DNA of 23,738 nucleotides from Thiotrichales bacterium (GTDB lineage Bacteria; Pseudomonadota; Gammaproteobacteria; J044): positions 1-23,738 of the forward strand of contig JANTGN010000014.1 in NCBI GenBank assembly GCA_024762895.1, written 5' to 3'. This document shows positions 8,283 to 16,067 of this stretch, in pieces (the first letter of the stretch is position 1; the number at the start of each line of letters is the position of its first letter). The position numbers were made by a program, and so were the translations under genes. The notes below the pieces were generated by a model. It saw nothing but the letters and a program-made list of their open reading frames with translations, was not told where the DNA came from and did no database searches.

Positions 8283-8401
8283 TTCACCAGGGCAAGGTCT
8301 TTGTTCTGAGGATGCGGACTCAGGACCATGAAAGGGTTAAGATGCAGGGCATAAACGAATATGACAAACTGGTTGCCTTAACGATATCCGAGATGGATTG
8401 A
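8279..8401 (+). CDS. Candidate small protein (40 residues), unknown function
   Basis: An ATG at 8279 overlaps the stop of the upstream NMT1-like gene by ATGA. It opens a 40-residue frame (MIHQGKVFVLRMRTQDHERV to a TGA at 8399-8401) that ends three bases before the start of the PilW-like gene. It has no recognised family, membrane segment or signal peptide. The tight spacing on both sides suggests translational coupling, but a frame this short can occur by chance. I see no independent coding evidence. Confidence 0.35.
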   Translation: MIHQGKVFVLRMRTQDHERVKMQGINEYDKLVALTISEMD

Positions 8402-8404
8402 ATC

Positions 8405-9643
8405 ATGCGAAAGCGCCGTATTCTTTTTTTCACTACCTTGATTGCCTTTTCACTGGCCGGGTGCACCAGCACCCAGGTAAAGGATGAGGCCTCCAGTTCC
8501 TTAGAGAATGCGGAACTCGTTGCCCAGGTTGAGCGTGACCTGGAGGAAGGTAAGACCGACCTGGCCCTGCTAGAGCTGGAGCCGCTATTAAAAAGTCATC
8601 CTGATTCAGGACATTTACATGGACTGGCCGGACAGGCCTATGCCCGAAACAAAGACCTGGAAAACGCAGAAAAGCACTATAGCCGGGCGATCCAGCTCTC
8701 ACCTGATGATACCGAGTTGTTGATGAACTATGGTGTCTTTCTGTGCCAGCGAGAAAAATATGTCGAGGCCGATAATGCCTTTTTGAAGGCGATAAGAGAT
8801 CCCGATAACCTGTACAGGGATATCGCTCTGGTGAATGCCGGCATGTGTGCCAAGAAGGCAGGGGAACTTCAGCGTGCAGAGCGTTATTTCAATGCCGCTC
8901 TGCAGGTGAATCCAGATTCTGCGGTCGCTTTGTACCAGCTTGCTCGACTGAGTCTGGAGGTTGGGCAGCCCGCGCAGGCACGCACCTTTATGATTCGTTA
9001 TGATGCTATCGCCCGGCCCACGTCCAAGAGTCTGCTCCTGTCTGTTCTGATCGGGGATGAGCTTGGAGACTATAATCTGGCTTCCCAGTCTTCGGAGAAA
9101 TTGATGGAGCTGTACCCGAATTCACCGGAGGCAGGTAGCCTGGCGGCGGGTGTGGCTGCAAGCTATATGGGCCTGCCTGAAGATCAGGCGACCGCATCTT
9201 CACCCGTGGTGCCCGGTGCCGATGAAGTAGTGCTGGCGTCTATGATCTCTGAGCCAGAACCCGAGCAGCCAACCGTGGTTGATGATGCTGTGGATCTCAG
9301 GCAGGGGCAGGAGAGTGTGAGGCCAGAGCTGGGTAGTGGAAATGAGTTGCCTGGAGTCATCTGGATAGAGTCTCAACCGGGGAGTCATTTCACATTACAG
9401 TTATCGGCCAGTTCCAATATAGAAAATTTGCAAAAACTTAGCACGCAATTAAAGCTTCAACAGTATGCGATCTTCCGTTTTAAGCGAGATGGCAAAGAAA
9501 TCTATGCCCTTGTATCGGGGAGCTATGCCGATTATCAGCAGGCAATTCAGGCGGGTGATGCCCTGACCCGTTCGGGATACCAGGAACAACCCTGGGTCAG
9601 GCAGTTTTCTACCCTTCAGAAGTTAATTCGCGCCACGCCATGA
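8405..9643 (+). CDS. PilW/PilF-like TPR lipoprotein with C-terminal SPOR domain
   Basis: The 412-residue protein starts with a lipoprotein signal ending in lipobox LAGC (C20). Tetratricopeptide-like repeats span about residues 35-250, with clear units around 70-104 and 139-172 (LQRAERYFNAALQVNPDS). This matches the type IV pilus pilotin/stability proteins PilF/PilW, which help PilQ secretin assembly at the outer membrane. After a low-complexity acidic linker (about 255-320), residues about 327-395 look like a SPOR domain (HFTLQLSASSN, YALVSGSYADYQQA), which in other proteins binds denuded septal peptidoglycan. Usual PilF/PilW proteins are about 250 residues, so the tail is an addition. The gene is not beside rodZ-ispG, its common location. 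The TPR assignment is firmer than the specific PilW role. Confidence 0.8.
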   Translation: MRKRRILFFTTLIAFSLAGCTSTQVKDEASSSLENAELVAQVERDLEEGKTDLALLELEPLLKSHPDSGHLHGLAGQAYARNKDLENAEKHYSRAIQLSPDDTELLMNYGVFLCQREKYVEADNAFLKAIRDPDNLYRDIALVNAGMCAKKAGELQRAERYFNAALQVNPDSAVALYQLARLSLEVGQPAQARTFMIRYDAIARPTSKSLLLSVLIGDELGDYNLASQSSEKLMELYPNSPEAGSLAAGVAASYMGLPEDQATASSPVVPGADEVVLASMISEPEPEQPTVVDDAVDLRQGQESVRPELGSGNELPGVIWIESQPGSHFTLQLSASSNIENLQKLSTQLKLQQYAIFRFKRDGKEIYALVSGSYADYQQAIQAGDALTRSGYQEQPWVRQFSTLQKLIRATP

Positions 9644-9650
9644 GTCGTAT

Positions 9651-10460
9651 CTAAAGAAATTTTGACCAGTCCGGGTTGTCTCGACCAAAGGCAAAAAATT
9701 CCGGGTTCAGCAGGCTTTCCTTGGTGTTGTATTTCAGTGGATTCATTCCGGTGTCGGTGATGTCGCCGCCAGCCTCTCGTAACACGCAGTGTGCCGCCGC
9801 CGTATCCCATTCCGAAGTGGGGCCAAGCCGCGGATAGAAATCGGCCTTACCTTCTGCAATCAGGCAGGTCTTCAGTGAACTTCCCATTGAGATTGTCTTG
9901 TGTGGGCCTACTTTATCCAGATAGGCCTGGAGTCGCTCGCTGGGGTGCGAGCGGCTTCTGATAATGATCCAGTCCTCATCGTTATGCGGGCTGCGTGCCT
10001 GGATCCGTTGTGGTTTGCCCGAACCTTTCTTTAACCAGGCCCCGTTGCCCTGGCTTGCATACCAGGTCATCTCGTCCACAGGGGCATGGACGACCCCCAG
10101 AATGGGGTCATGCCCTGAGATGAGGGCGATGTTGACGGTGAATTCTCCATTGCGCTTAACGAACTCCCGTGTTCCGTCCAGCGGGTCCACCAGCCAGTAA
10201 CTGGGCCAGGTAGCGCGGACTGAAAATTCTGGGGCGCTGGATTCTTCGGATAGTATGGGCATCTCGGGTTCCAGGATTGAAAGGCCCTGGACAATGATCT
10301 GATGGGCAGCTATATCGGCCTGCGTCAGGGGTGAGGCATCGTCCTTATGGGTGACCTCAAAACTGGTGTTATAGACATGAAGGATCTCTTCACCGGCGCG
10401 TTCGGCGATCTCGACACATTGATGGGTAAGTTCAGCTAGTTGCTTACTAGACAGGGTCAT
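9651..10460 (-). CDS. cysQ: 3'(2'),5'-bisphosphate nucleotidase CysQ
   Basis: This 269-residue inositol-monophosphatase-fold enzyme converts PAP to AMP, removing a by-product of sulfate assimilation. Its metal-binding motifs are visible: SEES (71-74), WLVDPLDGTREF (89-100) and PTSEWDTAAAHCVL (214-227). Length and N-terminus fit CysQ. It is the last gene of a minus-strand run. The upstream nudE stop TAA overlaps the cysQ ATG (TAATG), so the two are probably coupled. It converges on the PilW-like gene with seven bases between stops. Both nucleotidase and Nudix enzymes acting on nucleotide by-products is a sensible pairing. Confidence 0.93.
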   Translation of the reverse strand: MTLSSKQLAELTHQCVEIAERAGEEILHVYNTSFEVTHKDDASPLTQADIAAHQIIVQGLSILEPEMPILSEESSAPEFSVRATWPSYWLVDPLDGTREFVKRNGEFTVNIALISGHDPILGVVHAPVDEMTWYASQGNGAWLKKGSGKPQRIQARSPHNDEDWIIIRSRSHPSERLQAYLDKVGPHKTISMGSSLKTCLIAEGKADFYPRLGPTSEWDTAAAHCVLREAGGDITDTGMNPLKYNTKESLLNPEFFAFGRDNPDWSKFL

Positions 10461-11008
10461 TAGTCGCGTTCTCTAAGATAGTGTTGTGCCAGGAATAGTG
10501 CGGCAATGCTTCGGGCCTCGGTCAGGTCATCCCGGGCCATGAGTTCAGGCAGGGCTGACAGTCGCCAGGGGACCACCTCCAGGGGCTCGGGCTCATCGCC
10601 CGCCAGTTGCTCCGGGTAAAGGTCCTGAGCCAGGATGATGTGGGTAGTATGGCTGAGATAGCCCGGAGCGAGGGTCAGCGAGGTCATTTGCTTGAGGCTC
10701 CTCGCTCCATAGCCGATTTCTTCCTTGATCTCGCGGTTGGCCGCCTCAAGTAGTTCTTCGTCCTGTTCGACACGACCCTTGGGTAATCCCAGCTCATAAC
10801 GTCCGGTGCCGGCGGCATATTCTCGAATCATAAGCACCGTGTCGTCATCCAACAGAGGGATAATGAGTACTGCACCGTGCGGGGAGCTGATCAGACGTTC
10901 ATATTGTGTTTTGGTGCCATTCGAGAATTGCAAATCCAGTTCTTCAACACAGAACAGGCGGCTGCGAGCCACGATGCGTTGATCCAGGACCTTGGGTTTG
11001 TCAGACAT
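10460..11008 (-). CDS. nudE: ADP compounds hydrolase NudE (Nudix)
   Basis: The 182-residue protein contains a complete Nudix box at residues 78-100 (G-x5-E-x7-REIKEEIGY). NudE of E. coli hydrolyses ADP-ribose, Ap3A and NADH-type compounds to nucleoside monophosphates. The N-terminal beta-domain and length fit NudE rather than the larger NudC. It lies three bases after a secreted hypothetical protein and its TAA overlaps the cysQ start. YrfG, the partner of NudE in the E. coli yrfE-yrfG neighbourhood, is encoded divergently just beyond, which supports the assignment. No clear Shine-Dalgarno precedes the ATG. Confidence 0.9.
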   Translation of the reverse strand: MSDKPKVLDQRIVARSRLFCVEELDLQFSNGTKTQYERLISSPHGAVLIIPLLDDDTVLMIREYAAGTGRYELGLPKGRVEQDEELLEAANREIKEEIGYGARSLKQMTSLTLAPGYLSHTTHIILAQDLYPEQLAGDEPEPLEVVPWRLSALPELMARDDLTEARSIAALFLAQHYLRERD

Positions 11009-11011
11009 GAA

Positions 11012-11689
11012 TTAAATATTGTGATCGAAATGGAGTTCAGTGATCAGACGACCTTCAAACCAGGTATTGATATCCAGGGTTCCAATTCCTGACTTAATCT
11101 GAAAACCCGGCTGTTGTGCAGGTGTCGAGGAGCGAAAACGCAGGAGATGCCCCGGGTAGTGGATGCTCATACTCACGTGCATGGGGTAATAGCCATCCAG
11201 GAATCTGCGCATATAGGGCCCATTCCTCAGGATGAATCCGCCCTCATCGTCGGGCCGAAATGCGCGGGTCTCGGCGGTGACACAGAGTATGGCTGTATCG
11301 CGTATGTTGCCTAGCTGTATGGTGGCGCCTTCTACCCAGGCCCTGTCAATACCCGAATGGGAAATGATAGTGAGTTTACGGGTGTAGCTGTCGTTATAGA
11401 CAATCTGAGCACGTGAAACAGGGTCTATCTGATGATGGCATTGCTGTAGCTTGATCCAGCCTGAGGTCAGGCTGTCAGGCGTAATGGTAATATGATTCTG
11501 ATGATGATGTACGGGGACGGCAGGAGGCTGATTGAGGAATTCCAGTTCACCTTCATTGACGGCCTCGATGCGTTCTTCAAAGTCATCAAAGGCTTCATCG
11601 TCCATGGCCTGCAGGGGAAGACCTATTAAGGCGCCTGCCAACGGCAGGCACAGAGCGAGTATTTTGATGCTATGGGCATTCATAGACAT
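11012..11689 (-). CDS. Hypothetical exported protein
   Basis: A 225-residue protein with a probable signal peptide (hydrophobic residues 8-26, cleavage likely after LQA28). The mature part starts acidic (DDEAFDDFEERIEAVNEGELE) and then contains a beta-rich-looking domain with two cysteines (C84 and C136) that could form a disulfide in the periplasm. A His-rich patch (HHHQNH, about 61-66) is visible. I do not recognise a family. It heads the minus-strand unit with nudE and cysQ. The ATG at 11689 is followed by a second ATG six bases on (11683), either of which could be used. Divergent from yrfG, with a 38-base gap. Confidence 0.75.
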   Translation of the reverse strand: MSMNAHSIKILALCLPLAGALIGLPLQAMDDEAFDDFEERIEAVNEGELEFLNQPPAVPVHHHQNHITITPDSLTSGWIKLQQCHHQIDPVSRAQIVYNDSYTRKLTIISHSGIDRAWVEGATIQLGNIRDTAILCVTAETRAFRPDDEGGFILRNGPYMRRFLDGYYPMHVSMSIHYPGHLLRFRSSTPAQQPGFQIKSGIGTLDINTWFEGRLITELHFDHNI

Positions 11690-11727
11690 AGTATTAGCAT
11701 AGAAGTATCGAGGGTGGAAAACTAATT

Positions 11728-12396
11728 ATGAATGATGTGGTTAAATGGCAGGAAGTCCACACAGTATTCCTGGATATGGATGGCACGCTACTGGACCTGC
11801 ATTTTGACAACTATTTCTGGATGACTTACCTGCCGGAGCATTATGCACAGAAACACGGTCTGGATCTCGATGTGGCGAGAAATGACCTGTTTGAACGGTT
11901 TGCCGCTGCCGAAGGTAGTCTTGACTGGTATTGTCTGGATTACTGGCAGAGGGAACTGGGAGTAGACATTATAGCGCTGAAACAGGCCGTATCCCACCTG
12001 ATCCAGGTCCATGAGCATGTGATTGATCTTCTCGACCGCGTAAGGCATGCGGGTAAAAGACTGGTATTGCTGACTAATGCGCATCACGGCAGTCTCAATC
12101 TCAAGATCGAAAAGACCGGCATCGACGGACATTTCGACCGTGTGATTTCATCGCATAGTCTGGGCCTGGCTAAGGAGAATGAGGGGTTCTGGGAGGCACT
12201 TGAAAAGATTGAACCCTATGATGCCGAGCATTCATTGCTAGTCGATGACAGCCTGCCTGTTTTGCGCAATGCTCGACGATTCGGTATTCGTCATCTGGTC
12301 GCGGTTCGATGGCCAGACACGCAGGGTGAAGAGCGGGATGTCGATGAGTTTGTCAGCGTAAAGGGTGTCGAGGCGATGCGCAGCGGGTTATCCTGA
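11728..12396 (+). CDS. yrfG: GMP/IMP nucleotidase YrfG (HAD superfamily)
   Basis: This 222-residue HAD phosphatase closely matches E. coli YrfG from memory, including VFLDMDGTLLDLHFDNYFW near the N-terminus and LDWYCLDYW. The catalytic nucleophile and acid are D16 and D18, motif II is LLTN (114-117), a lysine in motif III is K149, and the C-terminal acidic motif is VDD (172-174). The enzyme dephosphorylates purine mononucleotides, chiefly GMP and IMP. A GAGGGTGGA site lies upstream of the ATG. Its stop is ten bases from the convergent YkgJ-type gene. The proximity to nudE echoes the E. coli arrangement. Confidence 0.92.
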   Translation: MNDVVKWQEVHTVFLDMDGTLLDLHFDNYFWMTYLPEHYAQKHGLDLDVARNDLFERFAAAEGSLDWYCLDYWQRELGVDIIALKQAVSHLIQVHEHVIDLLDRVRHAGKRLVLLTNAHHGSLNLKIEKTGIDGHFDRVISSHSLGLAKENEGFWEALEKIEPYDAEHSLLVDDSLPVLRNARRFGIRHLVAVRWPDTQGEERDVDEFVSVKGVEAMRSGLS

Positions 12397-12406
12397 TTCA
12401 GACGCA

Positions 12407-12799
12407 CTAGCCACGTTTCCAGCGTTTAAAGCGTTTTTTACAATACTTGAGCAGGCTCTCGTAATCCGGAAAATACAGATCAAAACCATCCTCGGCGGGG
12501 GCATCATATTCGCAGTAGTCGTTGCTGTGATCACGGCAGATCTCCGGACGAGCCTCATAGATACCGCAGGCCCCATCAGGCAACAGGTGGCTGCATTTAG
12601 TATCAAAGATCAGGAACCAGCCGTCTTCATCTTTATAGGCGCCAACCTGGTGATGAGAGACCTGCCATAGCAGGGTTTCAAAATCAGCCTTGCTTTTAGG
12701 GGTATCTATCTGCTGCGTCACGTAGGAGCAGCACTTAGAGCCGGCACAAAAACTGCACTTGTTTTCTGAAGTGATTTTAACTTTTAATTTTTTACCCAT
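12407..12799 (-). CDS. YkgJ-family cysteine cluster protein
   Basis: The 130-residue protein has the cysteine pattern of the YkgJ/zinc- or iron-chelating family: C15-x2-C18, C23-C24, then C69, C78, C88, C96 and C120. Motifs GACGIYEARPEICR and DYCEYD fit this class. These proteins are thought to bind a metal or iron-sulfur cluster, but their roles are mostly unknown. The C-terminus is strongly basic (KRFKRWKRG). ATG at 12799 has AGGTTGGA upstream. It is convergent with yrfG and divergent from hspQ. Confidence 0.85.
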   Translation of the reverse strand: MGKKLKVKITSENKCSFCAGSKCCSYVTQQIDTPKSKADFETLLWQVSHHQVGAYKDEDGWFLIFDTKCSHLLPDGACGIYEARPEICRDHSNDYCEYDAPAEDGFDLYFPDYESLLKYCKKRFKRWKRG

Positions 12800-12880
12800 T
12801 TTCCAACCTGATCAGGACGCGTGGGGTGCAATTGAACGTCCTCTTTGATAATTTGTCGAATTATGCAGTGAGGTGAGCAA

Positions 12881-13192
12881 ATGTCCAATGCAAATTTTTC
12901 CATAGGCCAGTTAATACATCATCGACTGTTCGATTATCGTGGAGTCATCGTCGATGTAGACCCCGAGTTTTCCGGGTCTGATGAGTGGTATGAGCACGTC
13001 GCAAAGACGCGCCCACCCAAGGATCGCCCCTGGTATCATATCCTGGTCGACGGTAGCGATGTTGAGACCTATGTGGCCGAGCAGAATCTTGAGGAAGATC
13101 TTGAGCATACGCCTGTCGAACATCCGATGGTCAGTGATTATTTTGCAGAGTTTTCTGGTGAGGTCTATGAACCTAACTGGCGTGTTAATTAA
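12881..13192 (+). CDS. hspQ: Heat shock protein HspQ
   Basis: The 103-residue product matches HspQ (formerly YccV, hemimethylated-DNA-binding family): FSIGQLIHHRLFDYRGVIVDVDPEF, then RPWYHILVDGS and TYVAEQNL. In E. coli HspQ is a heat-inducible protein that modulates Lon proteolysis and was first noted for binding hemimethylated oriC. The GAGGTGAG site before the ATG is strong. Only three bases separate its stop from the TerB-like gene, so they form a small operon. GATAAT at 12847-12852 could serve as a -10, but a matching -35 or sigma-32 element is not clear. Confidence 0.93.
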   Translation: MSNANFSIGQLIHHRLFDYRGVIVDVDPEFSGSDEWYEHVAKTRPPKDRPWYHILVDGSDVETYVAEQNLEEDLEHTPVEHPMVSDYFAEFSGEVYEPNWRVN

Positions 13193-13195
13193 TAC

Positions 13196-13654
13196 ATGAT
13201 TGGGGCCCTGCAAAAATTCATCGCCGAGACCTTCGGTATTGAAGAAATCGACAAGCCGCCGCTACAAACGATCGAACTGGCGGTGGCGATATTGCTGATC
13301 GAAGTGGCGATGTCGGATGATCAGATCGATCAGAGCGAGCGGGATCAGATACTGATCGCCCTGCAGGATGGCTTCTCGCTGACCGAGACCGAGGTCTCAC
13401 ATCTGATGGACCTGGCGCATGAAGAACATGGCCAGAGTATTTCATTCAGACCCATGATTCGAGTCATTAATGACTCGCTAGAGCCGGATGAAAAATACAT
13501 CCTGATGCTTGCTTTGTGGCGTGTGGCCTTGTCAGATCAGCGCCTGGATAAATATGAGGAACACCAGATCCGACAGATTGCGGACTGGTTGTATATACCC
13601 CACAGGGAATTCATTCGCGCCAGGCTGGAAGTGGAAAACGAACTGGGACCATAA
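13196..13654 (+). CDS. TerB-like (DnaJ/tellurite resistance TerB) family protein
   Basis: A 152-residue helical protein with the two-repeat TerB-like pattern: ELAVAILLIEVAMSDDQIDQSERDQI and a second copy around ALWRVALSDQRLDKYEEHQIRQIA. TerB folds carry metal-binding acidic residues in these positions, and members occur in stress and membrane contexts. It follows hspQ by three bases and the leader lacks an obvious Shine-Dalgarno, suggesting coupling. The stop TAA sits in the loop of the downstream hairpin terminator, so the last codons form its ascending arm. No tellurite gene cluster is present, so resistance should not be assumed. Confidence 0.88.
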   Translation: MIGALQKFIAETFGIEEIDKPPLQTIELAVAILLIEVAMSDDQIDQSERDQILIALQDGFSLTETEVSHLMDLAHEEHGQSISFRPMIRVINDSLEPDEKYILMLALWRVALSDQRLDKYEEHQIRQIADWLYIPHREFIRARLEVENELGP

Positions 13655-13667
13655 AGGTCCCAGTTTT
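13641..13667. terminator. Intrinsic terminator overlapping the TerB-like gene stop
   Basis: A perfect 10-base-pair stem AACTGGGACC / GGTCCCAGTT closes on the loop ATAAA and is followed by TTTTC on the plus strand. On the minus strand the HU gene ends at 13703 and the flanking bases (TTCGTTTTC) give a weaker U-tract, so it may act in both directions. The stop codon of the TerB-like gene lies inside the loop. Confidence 0.85.
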
Positions 13668-13702
13668 CGTTTAGTTCGGTGTCCTGCCGGCTTGCCAGTG
13701 GT

Positions 13703-14041
13703 TTATTCGGCAAACTGCTTGAGCTTGGCCAGCGGGCGGATCTTGACAATGGTACGGGCAGGCTTGGCCTTGAACATGGTCTCTTCGCCGGTAAAGGGGT
13801 TGATACCCTTTCTGGCCTTAACCGCAGGTTTGCGCTGGGTTACGATCTTGAACAGGCCGGGCATCATGAATTCGCCGCCACTACGCTTCTTGATATGGCG
13901 TTCGATCAATACGGTCAGTTCGTCCAGTACGGAGGCAACCTGTTTTTTGGTCAAGTCGGTATTTTCTGCAATCTCATTCAGGATTTGTGTCTTGTTATAA
14001 CGTTCTTTGATTGCGGTTGTTTTACGAGTGGTGTTAGCCAT
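13703..14041 (-). CDS. HU/IHF-family nucleoid DNA-binding protein
   Basis: The 112-residue protein belongs to the HU family. It carries NKTQILNEIAENTDLTKKQV in the helical part. The DNA-contacting beta-arm contains RKGINPFTGE, and the C-terminus is KAKPARTIVKIRPLAKLK. It has an N-terminal extension of about 14 residues compared with the 90-residue HU, a variant seen in other gammaproteobacteria as I recall. It would bind and bend DNA. ATG at 14041 has GGGAGAAG upstream. It is monocistronic, and convergent with the hspQ-TerB unit across the bidirectional hairpin. Confidence 0.92.
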   Translation of the reverse strand: MANTTRKTTAIKERYNKTQILNEIAENTDLTKKQVASVLDELTVLIERHIKKRSGGEFMMPGLFKIVTQRKPAVKARKGINPFTGEETMFKAKPARTIVKIRPLAKLKQFAE

Positions 14042-14132
14042 TTACTGTCTTCTCCCCATAGAAGTAACTCAATTCCAGGGCAAAGATAGCATGATGTGAT
14101 AAGGTTAGCGATACCTAAAAACCCAGGATGTG

Positions 14133-14858
14133 ATGCCATTCGGCATGTCGACAGATATCTTTTCTAATTCTTTGTATTTTTCTGCCTTTCTGGTCGGTCT
14201 GCTCGGTGGCGTGCATTGTGTCGGGATGTGCGGGGGGATTGTTGGCGCCCTGAGTCTGGGCGGTCAGAAATCGACCTCGGATTCATGGCAGCGGATCCTC
14301 TTGTTTCAGGCTTCCTATAACCTGGGACGCATCGGAAGTTATACGGTAGCGGGGATACTCGTAGGGGGGCTGGGCTGGCTGGCCACCAACATGATCGCCC
14401 TGCATCAGGCCCAGCAGGTACTCGCCGTTATTGCCGGGTTGTTTATGATTTTACTCGGACTTTATCTGGCTGGCTGGTGGCGGGGCCTGGCTCGTATTGA
14501 GCAGGCCGGGAGCGTCATTTGGAAAAGGATTGAGCCACTGGGTAGAAAGATGATTCCGGTTCGCTCGCCGGCACAGGCCCTGGCATTGGGAATGATCTGG
14601 GGGTGGTTACCTTGCGGGCTGGTTTATTCTGTTCTGATCTGGGCCATCGCATCGGGTGGCCCGGTTGAGGGGGGGCTGTTATTACTCAGCTTCGGTCTCG
14701 GTACCTTACCGAATTTGTTGCTGATGGGTGTTTTTGCGGCCCGTCTATCACGTTTTGTCGCCAACCCCATCGTGCGGGGTGTTGCAGGCAGCCTGGTAAT
14801 TCTGGTCGGCTGCCTGACGATCTTTCGGGCGCTGTCCGGAGGCCTGGAGACAATCTGA
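14133..14858 (+). CDS. TauE/SafE (DsbD_2-type) multi-pass membrane protein
   Basis: About 241 residues with six or so membrane segments. Near the N-terminus is GGVHCVGMCGG (cysteines about 29 and 33), and mid-protein is WGWLPCGLVYSVL. This pair of cysteine motifs is typical of the sulfite exporter TauE/SafE or DsbD_2 class, which includes proteins linked to copper delivery for cbb3-type cytochrome oxidases. No cco genes are in the window, so the metal and partner are unknown. The frame opens with GTG at 14130. I chose ATG at 14133 with AGGA four bases upstream; ATG at 14145 is possible. Confidence 0.85.
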   Translation: MPFGMSTDIFSNSLYFSAFLVGLLGGVHCVGMCGGIVGALSLGGQKSTSDSWQRILLFQASYNLGRIGSYTVAGILVGGLGWLATNMIALHQAQQVLAVIAGLFMILLGLYLAGWWRGLARIEQAGSVIWKRIEPLGRKMIPVRSPAQALALGMIWGWLPCGLVYSVLIWAIASGGPVEGGLLLLSFGLGTLPNLLLMGVFAARLSRFVANPIVRGVAGSLVILVGCLTIFRALSGGLETI

Positions 14859-14884
14859 ATCGTTGATTTTCAGGTAGGGTTTAC

Positions 14885-14912
14885 CGGCGAACCCTGCTCT
14901 CAGGGCTCGCCG
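14885..14912. terminator. Hairpin between two convergent genes
   Basis: A 12-pair stem with one mismatch, CGGCGAACCCTG / CAGGGCTCGCCG, closes on a CTCT loop between the stops of the TauE/SafE-like gene and DUF4426. No strong U-tract follows on either strand, so it may be a Rho-assisted or transcript-protecting hairpin rather than a classical intrinsic terminator. Confidence 0.5.
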
Positions 14913-14927
14913 AAATCAGTCTAATGA

Positions 14928-15371
14928 CTATTTAGTAAAGAACTGACGCCTGAATTTGACATCCATGATGGGGCCGCCATTTTTGGGTTTGGCCGTGATA
15001 TATATATCCACCGTTTCCTCATTCGTCACCGAAAAGGTATCGATGTAATAGATCGCGTTGGCATCCTTGACCTCTTTCATATTGAGTTTCTTGGTCTGGT
15101 CACTGAGGTTGGTTGCATGGGCGTTGATGTCTGCAGCCACGGGTTGGCCAGCAACACCAATATCACCTTTCAGGACAGACACAGTGAGTAAGACGCGATT
15201 TTTACTTCGCTGGATACCATAATTGCGTGCTATCTCAGGTGTGAGAAAGTCGGTGTTGACGGCATTGTAGTGGAGGACATAGTCACCAAACTGTTTGGCG
15301 GTTTCCTGAGCCTGAACGGGCGCAATGGTAAAAATAAACAGAAGCAGGGCTAGCACAGCGAATCGTCTCAT
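14928..15371 (-). CDS. DUF4426 exported protein
   Basis: A 147-residue protein with a signal peptide (hydrophobic residues 4-19, likely cleavage after VQA) and FGDYVLHYNAVNTDFL, the start of the DUF4426 domain. The family is periplasmic, beta-rich and of unknown role. It is commonly encoded next to metW-metX in Pseudomonas-like genomes, as here. ATG at 15371 has GGAGAAAT just upstream. The 95-base gap after metW could hold a separate promoter. Confidence 0.88.
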   Translation of the reverse strand: MRRFAVLALLLFIFTIAPVQAQETAKQFGDYVLHYNAVNTDFLTPEIARNYGIQRSKNRVLLTVSVLKGDIGVAGQPVAADINAHATNLSDQTKKLNMKEVKDANAIYYIDTFSVTNEETVDIYITAKPKNGGPIMDVKFRRQFFTK

Positions 15372-15466
15372 TGTTATTTCTCCGTTGGTGGGTGAGATAA
15401 GGCCTTAGACAAAGAGTTTAGGCGAGAATTCGGGATTCGACAGGTTCAATCCTGTTTTGGGTTAAT

Positions 15467-16066
15467 TCAGCCTCGGGTTATGTGGTAGATGGCGATCTCA
15501 CCCAACAGGCCTGGCCATAGCCGAATCATGGCGCTGGGTTGTTGGGCATAGTTAACAACACTGGATTGAAGGATGCGAATATTCAGCTTCCTGCACAGGG
15601 CCTCAAAATCACCCAGTGTGCACAGATGGATATTCGGTGTGTTATACCACTCGTAGGGCAGACTTCGTGTGACCGGCATTCTTCCTTTGGTCGCCAGATG
15701 GAGCCGGCTCTTCCAGTGGCCCATATTGGGGAAGGTGATAATGCCTTCCCGGCCTATGCGCAGCATCTCCATCAGCAGGTGATCAGGACGCTGTATGGCC
15801 TGTAGCGTCTGGGTCATGATGACATAGTCAAAGGTATCGTCTTCGAAATACTTTCCGAGGCCGGCATCCAGGTCGGCCTGGATCACATTCACGCCATTCT
15901 CGATACTGGAGATGATATTGATCTGGTCAATTTCCAGACCATAGCCGTCGATATTTCTTTGCTCTTTGAGGTGGTGTAATAAGGTGCCATCACCACAGCC
16001 CAGGTCGAGGACTCGTGAACCCTCTCGAATCCAGGGAATGATGATTTTCTGATCGACGCGCATCAT
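15467..16066 (-). CDS. metW: Methionine biosynthesis protein MetW
   Basis: The 199-residue protein is a class I methyltransferase-fold family member with VLDLGCGDG (about 19-27) as SAM-binding motif I. MetW acts together with MetX in homoserine acylation in Pseudomonas-type bacteria; the exact chemistry is not settled. Its ATG is one base after the metX stop, and GGAGGTG inside the metX 3' end is a very strong ribosome site, so the two are cotranslated. The second ATG (16063) is a possible start. Confidence 0.93.
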   Translation of the reverse strand: MMRVDQKIIIPWIREGSRVLDLGCGDGTLLHHLKEQRNIDGYGLEIDQINIISSIENGVNVIQADLDAGLGKYFEDDTFDYVIMTQTLQAIQRPDHLLMEMLRIGREGIITFPNMGHWKSRLHLATKGRMPVTRSLPYEWYNTPNIHLCTLGDFEALCRKLNIRILQSSVVNYAQQPSAMIRLWPGLLGEIAIYHITRG

Positions 16067-16067
16067 G

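Noticed and set aside
15440..15466. GGTTCAATCC inside a short hairpin, resembling a tRNA T-arm
   Set aside because: The loop has six bases instead of seven, and no acceptor stem, D-arm or anticodon arm fits around it.
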